From: Clitopilus passeckerianus | Taxonomy: Eukaryota > Basidiomycota > Agaricomycetes > Agaricales > Entolomataceae | Assembly: GCA_944990035.1 (NCBI GenBank) | Contig: CALYLX010000159.1 | Coordinates: 1,488,001-1,552,000, forward strand | DNA length: 64,000 bases | Direction of reading: 5' to 3' | In this document: piece by piece, positions 35,170-45,834 of the stretch | How positions within the stretch are numbered: position 1 is the first letter of the stretch | Layout: the number at the start of each line of letters is the position of its first letter | The notes under the pieces: generated by a model | Seen by the model: the letters and a program-made list of their open reading frames with translations, nothing else | Database searches by the model: none | Told to the model about the DNA's origin: nothing | Made by a program: the position numbers and the translations under genes

Positions 35170-35854
35170 AATGAGTAGACTTGATATCGAAACAGTAAAG
35201 GGTTGAATCGTGTTTTTCAGCGGGCGAATGAGGTGGGGTATTTATACAGGGGAATCCTTAGCCTCAGAGAAGTCACAGAGCCTCAATCAGGAGTCGAGCA
35301 ATCATGGGGTTCAGACTTAGTGAGCAAACTAGGAGGCTGAACATATTGCCTTGATCACTTCGCTAATACAGCAGATGTAATGCCCATTCAGCTGGGGTCA
35401 GGAGGGGTGTAATGCACGAAGACTCGGACGAGGACCCTGGGCAAAGTCAGCTCAAGAAGTTGTTGAAATATTTTCGCGGTCGATTCGTGGGTACGCATTG
35501 CCAAATGTACGGAGGTAGACCCCGATGCCCTGAGGCTCCTGCGGGTGTATGGATGTTACGCAATGGCGTCGACGGTAAGCAGATACCAGATGTCCAATTG
35601 AGGGCGGAAAGGTGATGGGAGCGGAAAAACCTCGGAGTTTTCCCCATTGCGTAGTCGCTTGAAAGTTGAAGGATAAGGACCCAAGATTCAGGTTTTCAGG
35701 TTTGTCGCGGTGCGGTGGGTCGCACTTGCATTGGCAGGGAAGGGAAGTGAACCGTAATTCATGAAAATCCAAAAACATATCAGAATTGGTGAACAGGAAG
35801 TAATGGGATGGATGTAGGGAAGGTGTAGGGAATCGTACTGCTCTCCTAGCGTCT
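35170..35854. other. promoter of GH3 copy 2 and 3' flank of the CNH gene
   Basis: Holds the TATA box (35239-35246) and the upstream blocks shared with copy 1. An open frame on the minus strand that runs from the CNH gene through to 35452 is out of frame with the CNH protein and crosses the duplicated promoter, so it is not a gene. Confidence 0.6.
35239..35246 (-). promoter_or_regulatory. TATA box, GH3 copy 2
   Basis: TATAAATA on the minus strand, 70 bp upstream of the ATG, in a block conserved with copy 1. Confidence 0.6.
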
Positions 35855-38191
35855 TCACTCGTAGACGAACTCTTCGTCTTCCTCCTCCTCTTCGTCTTCC
35901 TCATCATCATCTTCGTGCTCCTCCATATCACCATGCTCTCCATAGACGAACTCTCCCTCACTTTCCTCCTCCTTGTCGTCGTCCTCAGAATCCCTTTCAC
36001 CCCGCTCTCCGTACGTGAACTCTCCTTCACCCTCCTGCTCCTGCTCCTGCTCCTTCTCTTCATCTTTCTGATCCACCCTCTGCACAGGTCTATCGTCCCC
36101 ATACACGAACCCAGCTTGTTCATCCTCTTCTTCCTCGTCTTCATCCTCTTCCTGCTCTTTCTCTTCTTCCTCTTCATTAGCCTCTTTACCAGCCGCTTTA
36201 ACGGGGACACCTTCCTTGACCTCCTCCTCCTTGACCTCCTTGACCCCCGCAACAACACCTTCCATCACCACCTCAGCCTCGCTTTCCCGCTCCCTCTCGT
36301 CGTGTTTCTCCGCTACCGCCCCACCCCGAAGCGCCTCCGCAACCTCCGCTTCCTCAGCAATACTCTTGCTCGCACTCAAGCTTGGGCTTGGAGGTTGTTG
36401 GTGGCTATCTTCTTTCAGCCCACCAGCAGTGTTGGTTTCGTCCTCGGTGACTTGTTTGGGTTCTTCCACAGGTATGGGTACGGCACCTCCCCTGAGTTTG
36501 GGAGATAGCAGTATCTGAGTCTCGGGAACCACAACGACCACCTCCTTCTCATCTCTCCCTTTGGCTTCCTCGTCCCTCTCCCCTTTCCGCTCACTACCAT
36601 CACCACTCGAGCCCGATGCCAATGCCGAGTCATGGTGACGGTCTTTCACTGGAGTGGTTTTGATTTCGCCCTCTCCTCCGACTTGTTCGACTTCTTCCAC
36701 GGGCAGGGCACCTCCCCTGAGCTGGGTATCCAGCCCAATCTCGGGAACCACCTCTCCCCTCCTTGTATCCTTCTCAACCTCCTTCTCCTTCCCCTCCCTC
36801 TCTTTCCGCTCATCATCCCCACTTGAAGCCACTGCCATCCCACCTCCCCTCACGAGCGGCACCTTGACCAACCCCATCTTCCCACTCTTCTGCGTCGAGG
36901 GGACGAGGTAGCCGTTTAGGCTTGATATGAGTGCTGTTCTCTGTTTTGTTTGGGTGGGTGGGTGTGCTGCTTTCCTACCCGAACTCGAGGGTGGGGCGAA
37001 GGGATTTGGTTGCGAAAGTGCAGAGGAGGAAGAAGGAGAAGGAGCGCTGACGACCTGCACGATCTCCTGCGTGTCGATGTTATGTATCTCGATGGTGTCG
37101 TTTGGGAGGAGGGCGGTTATGTATGGGTAATCCAGGCCTGTTCATTCGCAACCAATCAGTTCAAGCCTTCACAGCAAACCAATGTAAATATATGCGACTT
37201 ACAAACACTCCTAGGATGCATAGGCCACTGCAACGTCCCCCTAACCGGATCTCCCTGCGTCGTAATAAACAGCCCCATTGTTCCAGCCATACCGGTGCTG
37301 GAGAGGATGAGGAACTCGTCTGCGCCTATCACCTCGATGACAGGATTAACCGGAATGACGGGTTCATCAGGGCCAGGAGGAGGAGCTTGGGAGAGGGGAA
37401 TGATGGGGATGAGCTCGACGTTGTGTAGGTCGATGAGGTTGTAGTTCTCGGGATCGGCGGCGAGGAGGGTCGTGCCGATGCGCCGGGCGTGGGAGGCGCC
37501 GTTTGGGAGGGGGATTTCCTGTATAAGTGTGAGTAACTGGGAAGGGAAGGGAAGGGAAGGGAAGGAAACTGACCTTGATATAACTCAACCTCTCCCGCAT
37601 GACATACATCGCAATCGCATTTCTCTTAATGATGCAGAAGTTGACCGGGTCGACGGTTGTCAGCCCGCCGGAAAGGGCAGGCCGTTGAAGGTCGTAGTGG
37701 TCGATGGCGAATGTGACGGCGTGGCGGATGGGTTTGACTGTATTATAAGAAACGGGTTCGAGTGTGGGTAGGTGATAAAAGTGCACAGTTCTGTCTATAT
37801 GCTAGTTAGAAGGAGAGTGGTGAGAAAGAGAGGATTGACTGTACTGAGGTACCGGATAAGACGAAAGCCCTTGCTAGACAAGGAACGAGGACAATTTGGT
37901 CAATTGGTTTTTGGGAAGGCAGTGTTTGACGGGAGAGCAGTTGGTACGAGTCAGCTTGGAGTGTGAATCGTAAAAGGTCGCCATTGGAGCAGCCGACGTA
38001 GATTTCAGAACCAGAAGCTTGTGCACATTTTACTTGCACCTGGCTAGGATCGAACCCTGGACTTTTGTCAGTTCTGAGTCAAGGGTAGTAGAGTAAGTCT
38101 CACCAAAGCCTTCAGCGTCGACAACATTGGATAGTAAGCTCTGTAGTTGATACGGAGGCACGTCCAAAGGTCTCGTCGGTGCTGAAGCCAT
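35855..38191 (-). CDS. CNH-domain protein (Vps3/TGFBRAP1-like), short form with acidic repeat tail
   Basis: Five exons (38104-38191, 37853-38056, 37574-37794, 37203-37518, 35855-37137) give 703 residues. Residues 1-290 form a citron-homology (CNH) propeller: SEIYVGCSNGDLLRF, TVHFYHLPTLEPV, DEFLILSSTGMAGTMGLF, RGTLQWPMHPRSVCLDYPY, TIEIHNIDTQEIVQ. This layout is that of Vps3/Vps39/TGFBRAP1, endosomal tethering (CORVET/HOPS) subunits. Those proteins normally continue with several hundred helical residues (Vps39-type domains). Here they are replaced by about 400 low-complexity residues rich in Glu, Asp and Lys, with the recurring LRGGA(V/L)P motif and a terminal repeat of E-F-(V/T)-Y-G-(E/D) ending EEFVYE. 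The tail ends 200 bp from the GH3 duplication edge. Either the gene was truncated or this is a natural short CNH protein. Confidence 0.75.
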
Positions 38192-38420
38192 TCCAACTTT
38201 TCGCAGTCGTGGTCAAGCTGGGACGCGGGACGCGACTTTCACAACGCTTAGTCATCCACCCGCATTTGGCATATCGGCGCACCACCACCACAAGACGTGA
38301 TCTCAGTGGCTCAAGCTTGTCATTCTAATGCACCCAGGGAATGCTCTTGACGGTCTAAAACCACTGAAGAATTGGAAGAATACCTTTGAATATTGCTGAA
38401 CCTGTACTTGAAGGACGAAT

Positions 38421-41235
38421 ATGGTTCACAGCCGTCGTCAATCCCTCTCCAGCTCCTGGATTGAATCTCATGGAGGGCTATGGATGGATCCCGACACACG
38501 GCGGATGCGATCTCAGTCCCCCGTCGTGCAAGTATCCAGTCCTGGCCCTGGTCTCAGTGGTAAGGGCTCTCTGGCACCGTTAATGACTCCGGTGAAAGAA
38601 GATGTGGATGCGTGGGTTAAGGAGTGGGAGGGCGTTTTGGCGAAAGGTGAGTTCTCTGGGTCGATTGGATGAGGAGGGAACTGATAGTGAACATTCTTGG
38701 GGAATAGATTTGATTGACTCGAGAATTGTAACTGTGGATGCGGGTGACAGTGTTGAGGATGCTTGTGAGGTGAGTCTCCACTATGGCTATGAGTGCACGT
38801 TGAACTGAGAATGGGTATAGAAATTGCTTAAAGAAGATATACCTTGTCTCGCCGTCACCTCTTCTTCTCCTTCCTCTTCTTCGGCTTCAAATACCGCCTT
38901 GTCGTATGACGGATTATTCGACGTACGTCCCTTCCTCCTTCTCCTTCCTCATGTGCTACCCAACTAACTAACACCCCCATCCCAGTTCTCAGACGTAAAC
39001 GCCTTCCTGACCCTTGCCGCAACACGCCACAACCTAGACCTCTCTCCCACCCCTCCTTCCTCCGCCTCGGGCCCCCTTTCATCTCCTGCTCAGGCTCCCT
39101 CCTCAATAGCAGCCTCGTCAAGCACCTCGTCGTCGTCGTCAGCATCGGAAGAAGACCGCAAGGTCCTGGAATCAACACTCCAAGCCAGGACCAGAGAACG
39201 CGCAAATGAGATTGTGGAGGCTGCGAAGGCGGGGAAGGTTCCTGTTGGGTTGGTGTCGAGTACGTTTCTCATTTCTCTCCTTTCCTACCTCTTCTTCTAT
39301 TCTATTGTAATTCTGACAAGTACTGACGAAATGTGTGGATATAGACTTCTCCCAAAAGAACCCCCTCGAATCTGTCCCACATGATAGTACCATAATCGAT
39401 CTATTGAGGTTATTCTCCAGGGGTGTTCATAGGGCACTTATATCCCACCCATCGAATCCTTCCGATGACTCTTCGGATACACCAAATACAACTGCGAATA
39501 CGGCAGACCAAGGTGACATAGGCTACGCGGGCTTCATATCCGACCGCGCCCTCCTCTCCTACTTCTCCACCTACGCATCCAACACCCCCTCCTTCCTGGC
39601 GTACCTCAACAACACGCTCCACGCCTTACACCTCTCTTCCCCTTCTTCTTTTTCAAGCCCAATCCTTACTGCGTCTTCGCTTCCACTCTCGGTAAACGAT
39701 CAAAATCAGACCGAGCAATCGCAAATCCAGCAGGGGATTCAACAGCAGCAGCAAATTCAAGAACGACAAACACCCCTCCTCCCCTCCCTATACATCTACA
39801 CCTCCGTCATAGCCGCAAGCGCGGACCAACCCGTGCTCGACGCGATGCGGTTGATGAGTGAGGAGGGGGTGAGTAGTGTTGCTGTCGTTTCTGGGGATTC
39901 GTGTGGGGAGAATCTTGGTTTGAATATGCGAGGGTCGGGAGAGGGTGGGCTGGTTAGTGCTGTTAGTGTTACTGATGTTGGGAAGGTGAGTTGTAAAGGG
40001 GGTAAGAGAGGTTGGAAAGAAGGAGGGCTGATGGAATTTATTGGTGATAGATTGTGGTGCCGAGTGAGAGTAAGCAGATATTGTATATGCCGTTGCAGCA
40101 GTTCGTTGCTTTGATCAAGGTATGCCACCATTTCGCGTTTAGTGATTTATGCAAATGCTGATTCGGATGTATAGGAACCAGAAGGATTAACAGACGGAGA
40201 AGAAACCTATCCCGTGTATTCGTTGAGTCCTTCGAGTAGGCTGAGCTATGCTATTGATAAGTTGTTGGCTAGTACGTCTTCTCTTTTCCCTCCTTACCCG
40301 ATCTAAATATCAATTCGTGAATGTAGCGGACTCTCACCGCCTCTTCATAACCGAAGAACCCCGCCCGCCTTCTAATTCCGCCTCGCCGGTGATCTCGCCC
40401 ATTGGGCTGGGTGGGCATCCTGCGTCGCCTGGGTTAGGTATGGGCATGGCTGGGATGGGGAGGGGAGCGGGGAATAGGTTGAGTGGGGTTGTTTCGGTCG
40501 TTGATAGTACGTTGATTCACTTCTTCCCACCTCCTCCTTCTCGACTCTGACGAATCAACATCGACAGTCCTCACCGTATTCGCCCACCTAGCTCAACTCT
40601 CACCCTCCGATATCGATCCAGGCAGGCAAAAGAGGCAGAGAAGGATCTCGTCAACGTCTACTGCTTCATCGGGGCCGAACTCGATTTCCTCGTCGCCGAG
40701 TCATTCGATGCCTGGCTCTTTGTCGTCTTCGTTTACGGCGGCTTCAGGATTCGGAATGGGAGAGAGTACACATTTGGATCTACTGGGTCTTCGACATGGC
40801 CTCGCACACCCACACGCGACGTCAACGGTCTCCCCTGTCTCCCCTGTCCTAGGACCCCTAGGCCTCGGAGTGGGAGTCGTCTCCTCCCCACTTGGGTTGG
40901 GTAGGAGTAGTTCCAGGTCGAGTTTGGGAGGGGCAAGAGCTACGATTAGTGCTGCAGTGGGCCCGGGGAGCCATGTGCCTCATGGGTCGAGCGGGTCGAA
41001 GAGGATTAGTGGGAGTTTTGTGCTTCCGGGTCCGATTGTGGCGAATGTTTCGAGTGGTGCTGGGACGGGGTTAGGGGGAGGTGCGGATGTGGTGAGAAGT
41101 GGGGGAACAGGAGCAGGAGGAGCAGGGGGAAGAAGTAGGAGGGAGGGGGGTGGAAGGCATTCGATTATTGGGATTGAGGGGATCGGGGATGGTGTTGGGG
41201 GGTTGAAGTTGGATGGGGAGGGAAAAGAAGTTTGA
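38421..41235 (+). CDS. sds23: CBS-domain protein of the Sds23 family
   Basis: Nine exons (38421-38646, 38708-38769, 38821-38922, 38986-39259, 39345-39985, 40051-40119, 40175-40271, 40327-40506, 40568-41235) give 772 residues. CBS-type units lie at about 76-145 (LIDSRIVTVDAGDSVEDACE...IPCLAV...FSDVNAFLTLAA), 225-300 (PLESVPHDSTIIDLLRLFS), 370-440 (SVIAASADQPVLDAMRLMSEEGVSSVAVV) and 465-560 (DSHRLFITEEP, then VLTVFAHLA-type). Sds23 (fission and budding yeast) is a CBS protein that inhibits PP2A-type phosphatases and links nutrient state to mitosis and sexual development. Ser/Pro/Gly-rich loops make this one larger than the yeast forms. It ends in a long Gly/Ser tail typical of basidiomycete homologues. 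Divergent from the CNH gene with a 229-bp shared promoter. Confidence 0.75.
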
Positions 41236-41659
41236 GAGTGGGTTGGGATATGCCGGTGCGCCTATTGAAATAAAACCCCGGTTGAAGGGAAACGGGTTTT
41301 GGAGGGTCGGATTGATTATCTTTTAGTTTTGCCATTATTATTACCTTTTGTATTTCGCTGCCGCAATTGTTCATCCTGGCTCTGAAGGGGCATAATAGGC
41401 TAGGCTGAATTGACTGATGCATAGGGAGTGATATTGGATTTGAGAAAGACGCGCTCCAACCTTGTAAATAAATCGCCAGGCTCATCAACCTTCTGACGGA
41501 TAAAACGAAATCGGCAGCGAAAGAAGTCGGTCTAGGTTGTATCGCCTGCCCTAAGCAAAGCAAATCAAGCTTATCAGTCTGATCGATTTTTGAGCTCAGC
41601 CCACTACATACCATCACAAGCAAGTGGTAATCAATAACAACAACAACTCCTCCAGCGCA
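41236..41659. other. intergenic, 420 bp
   Basis: 3' flank of the Sds23-like gene and promoter of the F-box-like gene. A minus-strand frame overlapping both edges has no support. Nothing else seen. Confidence 0.5.
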
Positions 41660-42977
41660 ATGCTTTTCCCACCCGAAATCGTAACTCGTATCATAGAAGA
41701 GGTAGAATATGACGAGGAATTCTTTCGCGCATGCTCTGTTCTTTCTCCATCATTCGCAGAAGCTTGCCAACGCCGCCTCTTCAGAGAGATAGAAATATCG
41801 ACCAGAGATCAGGTTCGCCGTTTGCATGTCCTGCTCTCTGAATGTCCACACCTGGTAGGATATATAAAGAGTTTGAACCTCTTATCCCCGGATCCCCTTG
41901 CCGGTGACGGCCTTGAGAATTGGCTAGTTTTAGGCATCGCGCCACCACTGGATTTTGCGGCCTCCAGGACTCAAAGTTTTGAGCTCTCAGAAGTGTTTCT
42001 ACCTTTACTAAATTCTCTGAACGGCCTTACCTCTCTCAAATTGTCGGGAGGTTGGGCAGGACTGTGGTGGGATAATTTTCCTTCCTCAGTCCAAGACGCG
42101 TTCGTTCGCCTTCTTTCCTCGCCGACTCTGGAAAAGATTTCCTTGATCCATTGCCACTTCCCAGCCCGGCTCTTGTCCATTCCTACACAGCTGAAGGATC
42201 TTGACATGCGCAAATCCTGTCTTACAGGGCCTGTAACATCTGAAAAATCGACCTTGCAGCGCCTGTCGGTATCATCGATAGGGGGTGGTGATATCACCGA
42301 CGAAGCACTGTCGTCGGTGGTAGATCTAAACTGTCTTCAAGAAGTAGCCATATCGCGGATTGGATCTGAAGCATTGAGGAAAATAGCCCATCTGGTGCAC
42401 TTGTCAACTGGAACTTTGACTAGGTTCCGATGGGATCATATAGATGGGTCATTCAATGAATTTGCTCGTGACAGTCAGTCTTCTCCATTATTTGATTAGA
42501 CGGGGACTCGTTGTGTTCTTACGATTCCTCTCAGAATTTCCGATGGTTATTCCTCTAGGAATGCAACACCTAGAGTTGAGGGTGTATGATGGCTGTCGTG
42601 GCAATGGAGAGGTGACCAACCCGATTGCGTGGATGGTCCGGGCTCTGCGTGAGCTTGGGAGAGACTCTGCGAACGTATCACACCTACAGGTCATCAAGAT
42701 TTACGAGTATAATATGGACAATATGAATCCGACTCTGGGGCGGCGGATCAAGAGGCGGATTGTCGGAGTACCCTCAATACTCTTGAAGAACTGCTGGCTG
42801 CAACTTGACTCGATACTTGGAAAACCAGCCTTCGGTCGCCTTCGTAAGGTGTCGATCACGTTGGATGATCTGCCACTCGACGATGAAGTTTGGGCGGTAT
42901 GGAAACGAGAGCTCAAACAACAGATGCCACGACTGGTGTCAGAAGGAAAGGTCGAGATTATTCCCGCGGCTCCTTAA
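41660..42977 (+). CDS. F-box-like / leucine-rich protein, intact family member
   Basis: Exon 1 (41660-42473) and exon 2 (42535-42977) flank a 61-bp intron and give 418 residues. The N-terminus (MLFPPEIVTRIIEEVEYDEEFF) resembles the degenerate F-box found in large Agaricomycete families, followed by LRR-like segments (LNSLNGLTSLKLSGG, LQEVAISRIG) and a conserved C-terminal part (VPSILLKNCWLQLDSILGKP, then WKRELKQQMPRLVSEGK). A role as an SCF adaptor is possible but unproven. Two damaged relatives follow directly downstream on the same strand, which shows local tandem duplication. Confidence 0.75.
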
Positions 42978-43439
42978 TCCTTCCGATCTATTAACAACTC
43001 ATTAACACCACCTGCGACTCAGGGATGGTGTTGGGGGGGGAAGTTGGGTGTGGAGAGGAAGGTTTGATAATGAGATGCAGAGCGAGTCTGGAGACGATAT
43101 GTGCGTTAGAAGGGTTTAAAGAGGGGTTCAGAGGCGTGAATGGAAATAAATCTTGTTTAATTCTCTTTTATCAATTACATTCGAATTGCGTAGGATTCAA
43201 TGATTAGAGGTTTCGAAGAAAAACAAGCAGGTTGCACAGAGACTCGCAGATATCATGCGCCTGTCCATACTCTAACAGAATTTAGACGGGATGAAGGCGC
43301 CAAGTTTGGCTTCGACGTGTCGAGGGCCGACAATGGCACGAGCTTGAGTGAGTTGTTCTCGGGCCAATATTCCATACCCATGACGCTTCATTTATTCACT
43401 CTCTCGTTCAGGAGCTCCCTTTTTTTTTATCTCCCCGAA

Positions 43440-43785
43440 AATCCGATACTTAGTTGTCAGGATCATGAACGAGAAACACTCGGATGAAGAACTCGAAAGC
43501 CCCGTTAGTTGGACTGCCTGTGCTCTACGTGACCTATTCATCGAAAGTAAACCCAATCGACAATCAGCGGACCTCGAGGTGTTAGAAATTTGGCTGGAAA
43601 TCTATCAACGATTGGGGTGTCAGTGTCAAAACAGGCTGCCAATCTCTCCACTTTTTCACCGAAACCAGGATCGGTAGCAACGTCTAGATTTCACCCTTAG
43701 CATGGTGCACATCTTCTCCCGCTTCAGGAAAACAGCGATCAACATGAGCCGTGCGCCTTGGGAAGACGGAGTTTGGGTAAGATGA
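43440..43785 (+). pseudogene. fragment of the F-box-like family (C-terminal part only)
   Basis: About 43480-43600 reads EELESPVSWTACALRDLF, matching EVTNPIAWMVRALRELG of the intact copy. In another frame, 43715-43785 reads FSRFRKTAINMSRAPWEDGVWV, matching FGRLRKVSITLDDLPLDDEVWA. The two parts are out of frame, and the N-terminal two thirds are missing. It is a decayed tandem copy. Confidence 0.6.
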
Positions 43786-43880
43786 GTAGTTAGCTGAGCC
43801 ATATCTGAATCTGAATAGAATTACGCGCTATCGCCGGCCCTAAAGTAGGATTGATACCCGATGGGACTCGGATTGTCTTC

Positions 43881-43928
43881 TATTCACAGTTACTACGCTA
43901 CTAGTATTCACAGTTACTACGCTACTAG
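43881..43928. repeat. perfect 24-bp tandem repeat, two copies
   Basis: The 24-base unit beginning tattcacagttactac occurs twice head to tail, about 60 bp upstream of the ATG of the frameshifted F-box-like copy. It looks like a replication-slippage duplication in its promoter/leader. Confidence 0.85.
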
Positions 43929-43985
43929 TAGGTCTGATCTTACAACGACACCTAGTACTTCCCCCCTTCAGTCGAACTCGACCCA

Positions 43986-45300
43986 ATGACCATCCCTTTC
44001 GATATCATAAGTCGTATCATAGAAGAACTGGAGTATGACGAGGAGTTCTTCCGGGGATGCTCTACTAGCTCTTCATCATTCGCGCAGGCGTGCCAACGTC
44101 TGAATCGCTTATTTAGGGAAGTTGAGCTATCCACCAGGGACCAAGCTTGTCGTTTGCACACCGTGCTTTCGGACAGCCCTCACCTTGCTGGTTACATACA
44201 GGAGTTCCACCTTTTATCCAACAAAATTCCTGGTGTCAAGGATATATGGTTGGGGTCTTTCGATGGGGACCCTGCAGAGTCTTTGATAGCGTTAAGTCGT
44301 GAGCAGCCGGAAATCATCCCCCCCCATTCTGGATTCTCTGAGCGGCCTCACGCTATTCAAACTCACTGGAAGGTTTGAACTGCGATGGGTGGACTTCTCC
44401 CCCTCCTTCCAACAGGCTTTTTCGCCTTTTCGGTTTACCGACCCTGACAGAGATTTGGCTGATAAAGTGCTTACTTCCCAAGCCACTGCTTTACATCCCT
44501 AAGCAGCTGAAACATCTGCAGCTAATCTTTCAACTTCACAAAACCTCCCTATGAAGGTGATGGGTTCGACCGCGATCTGCCTTCCAAAAAAGCGAAACTG
44601 GAACGCCTCGCAATAGCATCTACATATACTCTCGATACCCCGGAGGATAGGCTATCGTCGGCGCTCAATCTGTCGAATCTGCAAGAATTGATTGTTGCTC
44701 GGGTAGGACCAGAGGCGATGGTGAAGATAGCTGGGATTGTACAGGCGTCGGCATCCACTCTGATCAGCTTCCAATGGGATGATTTAGATTGGGAGCACTG
44801 TGCGACCGAGCGGGATAGTCAGTCGTCTTCATGAGATCGAACAAGATGGCGTTTACTAACTTTAATGTTCTCATTCTAGGCGTCCCTATGGTCATACCGT
44901 TGTCGTTGAAGTATCTAGAATTGAGGGTGCACACGGACAACCCTGGGAATGGAGAAATAAAGAATTCGGTTGCATGGCTAGTACGCGCGCTACGCGAACT
45001 GGCAAGAACAGCTGCAACCACCTCGGCCTCCGCCTTGGAGGTCATCGAGATTTGTGAGGTAGACATGACAGGGGATAGTCGCCGAACTGGAGGTGGTCAA
45101 ATGGTGCCCGCACTTCTGATGAAGAACTGCTGGCTACAACTTGACGCCATACTCAGCAAGCCGGTTTTTAGTCGTTTAGGGGAGGTGCATGTTGTGGTAG
45201 ATGATACCCCAAAGAACAAGGAGATACGAGCATTATAGGCGGGGAATTTGGAAAGGCGGATGCCACGGCTAACTGCAGCGAAGAAGATCAAGATGTGTTT
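43986..45300 (+). pseudogene. frameshifted F-box-like family copy
   Basis: Starts MTIPFDIISRIIEELEYDEEFF, close to the intact copy. The first frame is lost at an eight-C run near 44318. The correct continuation (ILDSLSGLTLFKLTGRFELR) is in the next frame and is lost again near 44415, where the third frame gives LPTLTEIWLIKCLLPKPLLY. A later stretch (KLERLAIAS... to PEAMVKIAG) and a second exon after the acceptor at 44877-44879 (VPMVIPLSLKYLELRV, MKNCWLQLDAILSKP) are again open. Finally an in-frame TAG at 45236 sits where the intact copy has coding sequence, with homologous RRMPRLTAAKK after it. The 5'-to-3' collinearity shows a full-length copy that has lost coding capacity. Confidence 0.8.
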
Positions 45301-45575
45301 GGGTTCAGGCCACTGCCACTCTTCCAACTAGATGTACTCCTTACGCCGAATCTGGCGCAGATCAAACCGCCATATCACTATAACACACCAAATGTACATT
45401 TTATAGACTGTACAACATCTGTATTGGGTAGCAAATATCGTCCAATAGAATACCTCCACAACACATATCGGGCGAATTCATTGAAATGGAAACGCAGGAA
45501 TCTTCCCAAGAGCATTCCCCTACGCATCCTCCCACCTGATCCAATACCCATAACAAGTCAAATTCGAGAAGCCGC

Positions 45576-45834
45576 AACCAGTTGGATGGCTCCGTGAACG
45601 CTCGACTGTCCTTGCGGGAGCAAAAGTAACGACTGAATACTTCAGCCCGCGTCTGCCAGCCGAGGTTCTCAATCTAAACCAGTTGGATGGTTAATTTCCC
45701 AGACCGACCTATAACACAAGAGGCAGGCCATATGCGGGAGGTAACCAGTTGGATGGTCCCTATCTTCTCGCCATCAAAGCGAGGGTTCAGAACCGCTTTA
45801 TCGAGAGGTTTTATTCTGGGAACCAGTTGGATGG
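45576..45834. repeat. four dispersed copies of aaccagttggatgg
   Basis: Identical 14-mers at 45576-45589, 45677-45690, 45743-45756 and 45821-45834, all in the same orientation. Spacings are 101, 66 and 78 bp, and the intervening sequence is not conserved at first sight. They lie between the F-box-like pseudogene and the 3' end of the cystathionine gamma-synthase gene. Confidence 0.9.

Larger units (their letters stand above)
31624..35650 (-). repeat. tandem duplication unit 2 (GH3 gene plus about 480 bp upstream)
   Basis: Partner of 27346-31305, offset about 4.28 kb at the start codons. The upstream shared sequence stops near 35650, only about 200 bp from the 3' end of the CNH-domain gene. 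Confidence 0.85.

Noticed and set aside
35452..36258. 268-codon Arg/Lys-rich frame
   Set aside because: Out-of-frame reading of the acidic CNH tail that then runs through duplicated GH3 promoter sequence.
37540..37565. GGGAA simple repeat as a possible functional element
   Set aside because: It lies within the intron 37519-37573 of the CNH gene and is an ordinary short tandem repeat.
39796..40131. Antisense frame over the Sds23-like gene
   Set aside because: Shadow of the coding strand; no independent start, splice sites or motif.
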